Source: MFD04580-c1 sp963702995
GTDB lineage: Bacteria > Planctomycetota > Phycisphaerae > Tepidisphaerales > Tepidisphaeraceae
Length of the DNA: 64,000 nucleotides
NCBI GenBank assembly: GCA_963702995.1
Contig: OY969783.1
Coordinates: forward strand, 4,712,001 to 4,776,000
Direction of reading: 5' to 3'
Positions 37,215 to 45,700 of this stretch are shown one piece after another. Made by a program: the position numbers and the translations under genes. Below the pieces are notes generated by a model. It saw nothing but the letters and a program-made list of their open reading frames with translations. It ran no database searches and was not told the DNA's origin. The number at the start of each line of letters is the position of its first letter. The stretch's first letter is position 1.

Positions 37215-38257
37215 TCAAAAGTCAATCTTGCCTGCATACTCCCGCAGCACTCGGTGCGCAAACCGCACCCCCGCCAGCGGCCCGCGGACAAACCCGTTAT
37301 ACGCCTGCGCCGCCACGCACCCGCGGGCGATGTACCCGTCTAAGTGCCGCCCTTTGAAGATCCCCCCACACCCAAGGATCGCCGGGCGTTTGTCGGCCGA
37401 GGCGGCTTTGACAAGATGTTCGATGATCCGAAACGCCTTGAACCGGACCTGTTCGCCACTGAGCCCGCCGCGCCCAAAGTTCGGGCTTTCAAACGGCAGC
37501 GTATTGCAGCAGATGTAGCCATCGACGCCGGCGTCCGCGCACACCGCAAGGGCCGCATCCAGGTGTTCGCGGCCTTCCTCCATCCCCGGATCGAGCACGG
37601 GCGACAGCTTCACCATCAGCGGCGGCGAATGCCCCCCGTCGCGGCGAATCGCGTTCAGTGCCGAAAGAAGCTCCGCCAGCGGCGCCGGGTCCTCGAAAGT
37701 GCGGCCTTCGGCGGTGTTCGGGCAGGAGATGTTGATCGCGGTGTAAAGCCCGAACGGCCGCACGAGCCGATAGGCGGCGCAGATGTCGTCGATCGCCGCG
37801 TCCCCCAGGATGTCGGGGGAGTGGGTCTTGGCGACGTTCACGCCGAAGAGCGGCGTCGCGACTTTCGCGAGGCGGCCGACGATCGCCTCGGCCGGGTCGC
37901 CGTTGAGCCCCATCCGGTTCATGATCGTCTCGGCGCCACGCGAAACATCCGCGGCCTGGGGTTCCCCGGCCCGCCGCGGAAGGTGACGCTGCCGACTTCG
38001 ACAAAACCGAACCCGTAATCGATCGCCGCATCGACCAGTTCCCCGTTCTTGTCGAACCCGGCCGCCAGCCCCAGCGGGTTGGGCAGTTCGACGCCGAAGA
38101 GCTTCGGGCGAAGGATCGGGTTGACCAGAAACGGCCCCGGCGCCAGAATCCGGCGGCTCATCGCCCACTTCCCCAGGTCATGCGCCCGCTCGGGCGAGAC
38201 GGCCTGAAGCCCCCAGTAGGCGATCTTGTCGGAAATATCTCGAACCGCGGTTGGCAT
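37215..38257 (-). CDS. pyrD: Dihydroorotate dehydrogenase, class 2 (quinone-linked) (frame break at about 37935)
   Basis: About 348 residues. It oxidises dihydroorotate to orotate in pyrimidine synthesis, passing electrons to membrane quinone. The N-terminal amphipathic part (AYWGLQAVSPERAHDLGKWA) is characteristic of class 2. PNPLGLAAGFDKNGELVDAA and GFVEVGSVTFRGGPGNPRPR give the FMN site. After a one-base break in CGTGGCGCCGAG the frame continues ETIMNRMGLNGDPAE, TAINISCPNTAEGRTF (catalytic Ser with NTxG), LMVKLSPVL, ILGCGGIFKG and AAQAYNGFVRGPLAG. All active-site motifs are intact once joined. It is convergent with purL. Confidence 0.9.
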
Positions 38258-38473
38258 CGGGATATTGTTGCACCGCTGGCGGCCGACGTCACGGGCGGGC
38301 TGGAAAGCGACGGTATCGAACGGTGATGTATCCGCTTGCGCTCAGCCAGAGAACAGTGGTGTTGGGTGCAGGCCGCGGCCGAAAAGTTGCCGCAGTCTTG
38401 CCACAGGCGTCCTGATGAAAACGGAGATTTCGTCAGTCGTTAGCGGAAACGGAGGGCGAATAAAAAGGAACAC

Positions 38474-39664
38474 ATGAAAAACGATGAAGCCGCATCAGTC
38501 TTCCGAAAGAACGTCTCGTCGCCAGAAGCCTGCGAAAATAAAGAGCTACGTATAGCGAAGCTTCAAGATCAGATCGTCGCCAACGGGCGTGCCCAGCTCA
38601 AGGAGATCCAAGACGACCTGAAACGTTGTGACGACGTCAACCGTAAGTTGCTACGCGCGAAAGGGGTGATCAGTGCCGCGACGATGTCTCGCATCGGCAG
38701 CGCAGACGCTGAGACGACGTTTACTCACCTTCCGACAGTCCGCCGCCCGTTCGTCCACCACGACACGAACGCGGTGGTGAAACCCAGTGAAGCAATCCAA
38801 AAGGTCAGTGTTTTTCTTCCGGCACTCGTGGCGACCAACCATCAAAAAAAACGCTTGTCGGACGTCTGGAAGCTTCTCGACCTGAGCAATCCTAAGAACG
38901 AAAAGGAAGCAGTCTTCGCCGATTACATGAGTTATATCCGGATGTTGCGTGGCGAGACACTTCCGAGTGCCCTTCAAAAGGTAAAAATCCTCGTCCCTCG
39001 CATCCTGAAGATGCCGTCCGGGCAGTATGCAGGCCCCGGTGTTTTCTCGGCTCTGTTCCTTCACATCCAGCCCGTCTTGACGGGTCTGGTCAGTAAAGCG
39101 GAAGAGTCTGACCCCCTTGTCGTGTTGGAGATGCGGAACCTTCTCTCGCGCACTTTCGATTCCGGCATCAACCTCTGGAGCGATATGTCCCTCTACCAAC
39201 GATCGCACTGCTACAACTACTACGGATATGACATCGCGATCCTCGACTATCTCTCGAAGAAGGAGAAAAGCAGCGGGATGCAATACCTCTTCGAAAGCAT
39301 CAAGATCGAGCGGTCCAACCCCGCAACCGCCCTCGACGGGCAGAATGCGAAGACGTTGACTCACTTTTTCGGGAACACCATGGAAGCTATCACTCTGTTT
39401 TCTTATGACAACGTCAGCATACGTCGCGCCGCCAACCTTGCAAACGTCGATGGCAGCCTCTCTTTGGACGAAGAGTACCAGTTGTCTCAGACCAGCGACG
39501 AAACGCACTGGCTTGCTCGGCGTCTGTTTCCAAAGGCTGTTCTCATGCTGCTGCTCGTCGGTATGTTCGTCAGCATGAGCATCGGTCCCCGGACCGTGCC
39601 GGAGCGCCACGTCGATGGCAACCTTGTCGCCTCTGGCAAAGAGATCGTCGCCTTGTTGGCGTAA
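38474..39664 (+). CDS. Unrecognised membrane-associated protein of a low-GC accessory island
   Basis: 396 residues from ATG 38474, AAGGA nine bases upstream. Residues about 20-65 form a charged coiled coil (KELRIAKLQDQIVANGRAQL...). A long mixed helical part follows (KVSVFLPALVATNHQKKRLS; DYMSYIRMLRGETLPSALQK; HCYNYYGYDIAILDYLSKKE). One membrane helix near the C-terminus (KAVLMLLLVGMFVSMSI, about 352-370) leaves a tail of about 25 residues. There is no signal peptide, so the bulk should be cytoplasmic. Codon use and GC are visibly less GC-rich than in flanking pyrD and dcd. I recognise no family or catalytic motif. It ends in its own terminator, with a small secreted-protein gene next. Confidence 0.7.
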   Translation: MKNDEAASVFRKNVSSPEACENKELRIAKLQDQIVANGRAQLKEIQDDLKRCDDVNRKLLRAKGVISAATMSRIGSADAETTFTHLPTVRRPFVHHDTNAVVKPSEAIQKVSVFLPALVATNHQKKRLSDVWKLLDLSNPKNEKEAVFADYMSYIRMLRGETLPSALQKVKILVPRILKMPSGQYAGPGVFSALFLHIQPVLTGLVSKAEESDPLVVLEMRNLLSRTFDSGINLWSDMSLYQRSHCYNYYGYDIAILDYLSKKEKSSGMQYLFESIKIERSNPATALDGQNAKTLTHFFGNTMEAITLFSYDNVSIRRAANLANVDGSLSLDEEYQLSQTSDETHWLARRLFPKAVLMLLLVGMFVSMSIGPRTVPERHVDGNLVASGKEIVALLA

Positions 39665-39693
39665 CATCCGTCCGCAAACAATCCGATTCATCT

Positions 39694-39731
39694 GCCAACC
39701 CTCTGAATGACCCAGGGGGTTGGCTCTTTTT
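39694..39731 (+). terminator. Rho-independent terminator after the 396-residue island gene
   Basis: Stem GCCAACCC / GGGTTGGC (39694-39701 with 39717-39724) is followed by TCTTTTT, 30 bp past the stop at 39664. Confidence 0.85.
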
Positions 39732-39853
39732 GTGCGTTTTGCTCATGAAATTGTGAGGTGTCACGAGAATACGAGATGGAGTCAGTTCAAGGACAATCAC
39801 CTGCGATCAAGGGGAGGCACTTGTTGTGCCCCCCGCAAGCATAGGAGAATTGT

Positions 39854-40228
39854 ATGAAGAAGGTGTTGTTCCTGGCGGCTGTTGCACTGATCTCGATCAT
39901 CGCGATCCCCCCGGATGTTGCTAAGGCGGGTTGGTTGGAGGACATCGGCGATTTTCTCGCGAAACACTGGAAGCCAATCCCTCATCCAATCACATTCGTT
40001 AATCTGAGCGCCGAGGGGGTGGTCCATGTCCGTCTCGATACCAACCGCGAAAGCTTTGACGTTGGACCCGGCGAAAGCAACACGTTCGTGAAACCGAACG
40101 TCGGGGATGCGCCGAGCATCTTCGTGGAGAAGAACGGGCAGGTCATCGCTTCTTTCAACTTTCCGGTTTTCACCAGCCTGCACACTAAATTGATCTGGAA
40201 GGGCGGCGACCAGTTCATTGACGAGTAA
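39854..40228 (+). CDS. Small secreted protein, unrecognised
   Basis: 124 residues from ATG 39854 with AGGAG eight bases upstream. The signal peptide is MKKVLFLAAVALISIIAIPP with cleavage predicted near VAKA|GW. The mature protein of about 100 residues begins with an amphipathic, Trp-rich helix (GWLEDIGDFLAKHWKPIPHP) and then alternates short strands (ITFVNLSAEGVVHVRLDTNR; IFVEKNGQVIASFNFPVFTS) like a small beta-sandwich. There are no Cys residues. It shares the low-GC character of the gene before it and has its own terminators on both sides, so it is probably transcribed alone. Function unknown. Confidence 0.7.
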   Translation: MKKVLFLAAVALISIIAIPPDVAKAGWLEDIGDFLAKHWKPIPHPITFVNLSAEGVVHVRLDTNRESFDVGPGESNTFVKPNVGDAPSIFVEKNGQVIASFNFPVFTSLHTKLIWKGGDQFIDE

Positions 40229-41155
40229 GCGGAACTTGGTTCGCATGACCGTGAAGGGGCTGGCTTTCGGCAAGCCAGCCCCTTCTTGCGAGCCGTTATG
40301 CGAGCCAGGAAAAGCAAGTTCGGCGTCGAACCGATCTATGTCTTGCCGGTTTTGCCCTATTATAGTTGCGTTCGCCGTCTCGCCCTCCAAGAGCCAGCTG
40401 AAGATTGTGAAGTACGCCGTATTGCAACCTGACGACCTTACGCTCGGGGAGTGGGCGCGGGTGATGTCGATCAAGGCCGGCCCGGTAGCGCCCGGGCGAC
40501 GGTCAACTTGTGGCCGGCGCGACTTAGTACGGCCTACCGATCCTCATCAATAACCGACGAATCGTTGACGGGATCGTCGGGTTCAGCTGCTCTCCGCGTA
40601 AGGGGAAAGTCCGGGACTCCACGGGCACGCGCCGAAGCCAGATCGACCGTACTGCCGGCACGCTGTCACGCCAGAGACCGTTGCACGTTAGCGGTTACCT
40701 GCTTCGCGACTTTCTGGTCCCGGTCCTTCGCCGCCCAACTTTTCCACAACCCTGTGGGGGTAACCGGTGGATAAGCTGGGCCGGTGGGAGGCTCATATTT
40801 TCGTTGTGACCCCGGGCGGTTAAGGTAACTTTCGTCAGACCAACCCGTTAAATCCCGTTCACGTCGCGCTATACCACATTTAGCGAAAGACATGATTGCC
40901 AGATACAACGGGTGGTGTATAGTGACTTTGCCGATGTAGCGAATGTTCACGTCGGGTGGAACCGGACTGTTTGGGAAATGATCGGCCTCTGACGGCACTG
41001 GCTTTGCTCAAACGGTTGAGCATCCGGTTGGGCCGCAAGGATGACGGATCGGCATTCCCCGGGGGTGGAAATTCGAACCCCATCGGGCGCCTGGACGGCA
41101 GCGGCCGCACGCGCGACGGATCCGTACTGTCCCTTTAGCGCCTCAAGCACAACCC
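40229..41155. other. Long non-coding stretch with an RNase P-like motif
   Basis: No gene is supported across 927 bp apart from the terminator at its start. GGGGAAAGTCCGGGACTCCA near 40603-40622 resembles the conserved CR-I of bacterial RNase P RNA (GAGGAAAGTCCGGGCTCC), but the matching 3' element (ACAGAA...GGCTTA) is not present nearby. TTTTCCACA near 40740 and a reverse TTATCCACC near 40770 weakly resemble DnaA boxes. A 110-codon minus-strand frame at 40666-40998 has no ribosome-binding site. Confidence 0.35.
40253..40290 (+). terminator. Strong hairpin terminator after the small secreted protein
   Basis: A perfect 14-bp stem (GAAGGGGCTGGCTT with AAGCCAGCCCCTTC, 40253-40266 and 40272-40285) with a five-base loop is followed by TTG, 25 bp past the stop. 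The T-run is weak. Confidence 0.7.
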
Positions 41156-41716
41156 ATGGGCATACTTTGTGACACTCAAATCCGTGAGCTGATCGGCATC
41201 GAGCCGTTCGAGGACAACGTGAAGCGGCTGGGGAAGATCAGCTACGGCGTCTCCAGCTATGGGTATGACTTGCGGGTCGGCGGGGTCTTCAAGATCTTCA
41301 CCAACGTCAACTCCGAGATCGTGGACCCGAAGCACTTCAGCGAGCGTTCCTTCGTCACGGTGGACACCGCGCTGGAAGGGAAGGATCACGTGCTGATCCC
41401 GCCGAACTCCTTCGCCCTGTGCGAGACGGTCGAGACCGTGTCGATGCCGCGCGGGTACCTGGCGATCTGCGTCGGGAAGAGCACGTACGCCCGATGCGGG
41501 ATCATTGTCAACGTGACGCCGATCGAGCCGGAATGGCGGGGAAAAATCACCCTGGAAATCAGCAATACCACGCCCCTGCCGGCGCGGATCTATGCCAACG
41601 AAGGGATCGCCCAACTGATCTTCCTGAAGGGGGAACGGGTCTGTGCCGTCAGCTACGCCGACAAGAGCGGGAAGTACCAGGACCAACCCGGCTTAACCCT
41701 GCCCAAGGTGGACTGA
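41156..41716 (+). CDS. dcd: dCTP deaminase
   Basis: 186 residues from ATG 41156. It deaminates dCTP to dUTP (possibly on to dUMP) for thymidylate synthesis. Family features are MGILCDTQIRELI, SYGVSSYGYDLRVG, FALCETVETVSMPRGYLAIC, VGKSTYARCGIIVNVTPIEP (Arg/Ser substrate loop), EWRGKITLEISNTTPLPARI with the catalytic Glu, and YANEGIAQLIFLKGE. The length fits the family. No clear Shine-Dalgarno site precedes it. It stands just before the tandem repeat block and nrdJ, which supplies dNTPs in the same pathway. Confidence 0.95.
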   Translation: MGILCDTQIRELIGIEPFEDNVKRLGKISYGVSSYGYDLRVGGVFKIFTNVNSEIVDPKHFSERSFVTVDTALEGKDHVLIPPNSFALCETVETVSMPRGYLAICVGKSTYARCGIIVNVTPIEPEWRGKITLEISNTTPLPARIYANEGIAQLIFLKGERVCAVSYADKSGKYQDQPGLTLPKVD

Positions 41717-41783
41717 AGCCAGCAGACGCTTGCCGCCGAGCCGTGCGCGGGCCGGCTTGCGCACGCACGGCGCTAACGCTTCA

Positions 41784-42320
41784 ATGAAGAGAAAACTCGA
41801 AGCACGAAATCCGAAGGAAGGAGCAAGTGGAAACGAAGAAAACAGGAAAAAGGATGCGGGACAGTCGGCGCTAACGCTTCAACGACGAGAAAACAGGAAA
41901 AAGTCGGATGCTGGACAGGAGCGTTTTCCGGCTTGGCTTCTTTCGGGTTCCTTCGGATTTGGTGCTTCGGATTTCGGATTTCTTTGGACGCTAGCGGTTC
42001 AATGAAGAGAAAACTCGAAGCACGAAATCCGAAGGAAGGAGCAAGTGGAAACGAAGAAAACAGGAAAAAGTCGGATGCTGGACAGGACCGTTTTCCGGCT
42101 TGGCTTCTTTCAGGTTCCTTCGGATTTGGTGCTTCGGATTTCGGATTTCTTTGGACGCTAGCGGTTCAATGAAGAGAAAACTCGAAGCACGAAATCCGAA
42201 GGAAGGAGCAAGTGGAAACGAAGAAAACAGGAAAAAGTCGGATGCTGGACAGGACCGTTTTCCGGCTTGGCTTCTTTCAGGTTCATTCGGATTTGGTGCT
42301 TCGGATTTCGCGTTTGTTCT
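41784..42320. repeat. 167-bp tandem repeat, about three units
   Basis: Units start with ATGAAGAGAAAACTCGAAGC at 41784, 42002 and 42169. The last two are 167 bp apart and nearly identical. The first is 218 bp because it contains an extra internal duplication of about 51 bp (GGAAAAAG...GACAG). Each unit has inverted arms GAAGCACGAAATCCGAAGGA and TCCTTCGGATTTGGTGCTTC, so each could form a long hairpin. The open frames follow the repeat and the period is not a multiple of three, so I treat it as non-coding. Confidence 0.85.
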
Positions 42321-42740
42321 TAGCGTTTACCGCCGCCGGCCGCTTGGGCTTGGTGGTTCCCCTGGATCGGATCGGCCCGGGCGGCATGGCTCCGCCGCTT
42401 CGGGCCCTTCGGCCAGGTGGGGGGCATCGCGTAGCGAAGGCGCCGCAGAGACAAGGGTTCCAGGCCCGCGGCGTTGGATGGAATGAGCGGAGACGGGAAG
42501 TGCTGGCCCGCGCGACGGAGAAGTCGTCGCTGCACGCGGGCGGGGCATGTGCGTGGGCGCCGGCGGTGCGCCGCACCGGCCGGATGATGTGCCATTTTGG
42601 ATTGGGTCGGCCGGGCCTGGATGTCGCCCCGCCGACGGTTGGTACGACGTGTTTCGCTCTACCGGCCGGTCGCGGCCGCACCCGCTCTCGCCAGGTCGCG
42701 AGAGTTGGCTCGACCGGTTGCATGGAAGGATGGCTCCCCG
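42321..42740. other. Leader region of nrdJ without recognised element
   Basis: 420 GC-rich bases between the repeats and the nrdJ ATG. I looked for a cobalamin riboswitch or an NrdR box because the enzyme is B12-dependent and saw neither. AAGGA at 42726-42730 is the nrdJ ribosome-binding site. Confidence 0.4.
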
Positions 42741-45700
42741 ATGAAAATTACTCGCCGCTTCACCAAGCCCGGGCAGGATGTCTTCGATACCGTTCAATAT
42801 GAGCGGCGCACCAGCCGAATCAGTAATCCCGACGGCAGCGTTGTCTTCGAGATGAACGACGCCGAGATCCCCGCCCAGTGGAGCCAGCTTGCCACCGATA
42901 TCATGGTGAGCAAGTACTTCCGCAAGGCTGGCGTCCCCCAGGTAGACGCCGACGGCAAGCCGCTGCGCGACGCCCAGGGGAACACCGTCACCGGCCCGGA
43001 AAAGAGCGTGCGGCAGGTCGTCAACCGCCTCGCCGGGTGCTGGCGGTGGTGGGGCGAGACGCACGGCTATTTCGACACCGCCGAAGACGCCCAGGCGTTT
43101 TACGACGAAATCAGCCACATGCTGCTCAACCAGATGTGCGCCCCCAACTCCCCGCAGTGGTTCAACACCGGCCTGAACTACGCCTACGGCATCACCGGCC
43201 CGGCACAGGGCCACTACTACTGCGACCCCAAGAGCGGCGAACTGCTCAAGAGCCAGGATGCTTACAGCCATCCGCAGCCGCACGCCTGCTTCATCCAGAG
43301 CGTCAGCGACGACCTGGTGAACCCGGGCGGCATCATGGACCTCTGGACCCGCGAGGCGCGGCTCTTCAAGTACGGCTCGGGCACCGGCACCAACTTCTCC
43401 AACGTCCGCGGGGACAACGAGCCGCTGAGCGGTGGCGGCAAGTCGTCCGGCCTGATGAGCTTCCTAAAGATCGGCGACCGGGCCGCCGGGGCGATCAAGT
43501 CCGGCGGGACCACTCGGCGCGCGGCCAAGATGGTCTGCCTCGACTTGGACCACCCGGACATCGACCTGTTCGTCAACTGGAAAGTTCGCGAAGAGCTGAA
43601 GGTCGCCGCGCTGGCCGAGGGGATCAAGCACCTCTCCAAGGAACAGCAGGAGACGGCGAAGAAGCTGGGCCTGAAGCTCGATTACGACTTCAACGGCGAG
43701 GCCTATTACACCGTCAGCGGGCAGAACTCGAACAACTCCGTCCGCATCCCCAACGCCTTTTTCAAGGCGCTGGAGGAGGACGGCGACTGGAAGCTCTACC
43801 GCCGCACCGATGGCAAAGTCGCCAAGACACTCAAGGCCCGCGACCTGTGGGAACAGATCGCCTACGCCGCATGGCGCTGCGCCGACCCGGGCGTGCAGTA
43901 CGATTCGACGATTAACCAGTGGCACACGTGCCCGCGGTCCGGCCGCATCAATGCCAGCAACCCCTGCGTGACCGGCGACACGCGCGTGCTGACGCCCGGC
44001 GGCATCTGGCGGCGGATCGATCAGATGATCCACCTGCCCGCCCGCATCGTCACCAACCTCGACGGTCAGGAAATCCACATTACCGAAGGCGCCTTCCCGA
44101 CCGGGATGCGAGATGTCTTCGAGCTTCGGACCGAGGGCGGCTACGCCGTCAAGCTCACCGCCGACCACAAGGTCTGGACACGCGGCCGCGGCTGGGTCGA
44201 AGCCAAAGACCTCACCACCGACGACGAAGTGAAGCTCCCGAGCCAGCCGGCGGCCGTTCATCAGATCGGCGAGCCGCAGGATGCCCGCTTCTTCCAGCTC
44301 CTGGGGTTGTTCCTGTCGGAAGCCAACGGCCGCGCCACCAGCCTGCGGCTGAATGCCTGCCTCGACGATGCCGACACGCTCGACACCTTCGCGCGCTACG
44401 CCGCCGAGACGTGGGGCGAGTCGCTGACCTTCCAGGGTGAAGGGGCGCGAGATCAGGACACCCACGCCGGCGGCACCCTCACGGCGACGCTCACCAACAG
44501 CCGCCTGATGAACCGGCTGAAGGCGTTCGTCCGCAGCGAGCTGGGCTCGACCCGCCGCCTGAGCGATGAAGCCTTCACGGCCGGCCTGGCGGCCCAGAAG
44601 CACCTGCTCCGCGGCCTGTTCACGGCCGATGGCGTGGTCACCGACAGCGGCCTGGAGCTTCACTCCGCCAACGCGCCGCTGCTGGAAGACGTGCAACTGG
44701 TCCTGCTTGGCTTCGGGGTGCAGTCGGCCGTGGCGGCAGGCGATTCCGGCGGCCGCCTCACCATCAACCCGGCCAGCCTGCCCGCGTTCTGCCGGCACAT
44801 CGGACTGCTGCCGGGCGACAAGATCGCCCGGCTGGCGGCCGCCGCCGGCGCCGTTAACCCGCGTGGCCTGCAAAGCGACAACTACGACCGGGTCATCGGC
44901 TTCACGCCGTTGGGCCGCCAGCAGGTGTTCGACCTGACCGAGCCGGTGACCAGCTCGTTCATCGCCAACGGGCTCACGGTCCACAACTGCTCCGAATACA
45001 TGTTCCTGGACGACACCGCTTGCAACCTGGCCTCGCTGAACGTGCTGACGTTCTTCGACTCCGAAAGCCGCCGGTTCGACATCGAAGGGTATAAGCACGC
45101 GATCCGGCTCTGGACGATCGTGCTGGAGATCAGCGTGCTGATGGCCAGCTTCCCATCGGAAGCGATCGCGCGCCTTAGCTACAAGTTCCGCACGCTGGGC
45201 CTGGGGTACGCGAACCTGGGGGCGATGCTCATGCAGGCGGGCATCCCGTACGACAGCGACAAGGGCCGCGCCATCTGCGGCGCTCTCTCCTCCATCCTGA
45301 CGGGAGAGAGCTATGCCGCCAGCGCGGAGATGGCGGGCGAGCTGGGGGCGTTCAACGGCTTCGCCGAGAACCGCCCGGAGATGCTCCGGGTGATGCGCAA
45401 CCACCGCCGCGCCGCGTACGACGTCGGCCACCACCCGGCCGCCCGCCGCGCGCAAGGCGCTTACGAGGGTCTCGACATCGAGCCCGTCGGCATCACCGCC
45501 GACGCTTTCAGCGAGCCCGACCCGATGGCCCCCAAGGCGCTCCTCGCGGCCGCCCGCGAATGCTGGGACCGGGCCTACTCCATGGGCGAGAAAAATGGCT
45601 ATCGCAACGCCCAGACGACCGTCATCGCGCCAACCGGCACGATCGGCCTGCTCATGGATTGCGACACCACCGGCGTCGAGCCGGACTTCGCGCTCGTCAA

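Noticed and set aside
40739..40780. Possible origin of replication with DnaA boxes
   Set aside because: Only two imperfect TTATCCACA-like sites, no AT-rich unwinding stretch, and no dnaA, dnaN or gyrB neighbours.
40666..40998. 110-codon minus-strand frame in the long non-coding gap
   Set aside because: No ribosome-binding site, no domain, and it overlaps an RNA-like motif region. Retained only as a remote possibility.
41784..42320. Possible CRISPR array
   Set aside because: The units are long, directly adjacent and without unique spacers, and no cas gene is nearby.
42321..42740. Cobalamin riboswitch before the B12-dependent nrdJ
   Set aside because: No B12-box-like sequence or recognisable core was found in the leader.
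41730..42802. Overlapping frames repeating KLEARNPKEGASGNEENRK
   Set aside because: They follow a 167-bp tandem repeat that is not a multiple of three, so each copy is read in a new frame.
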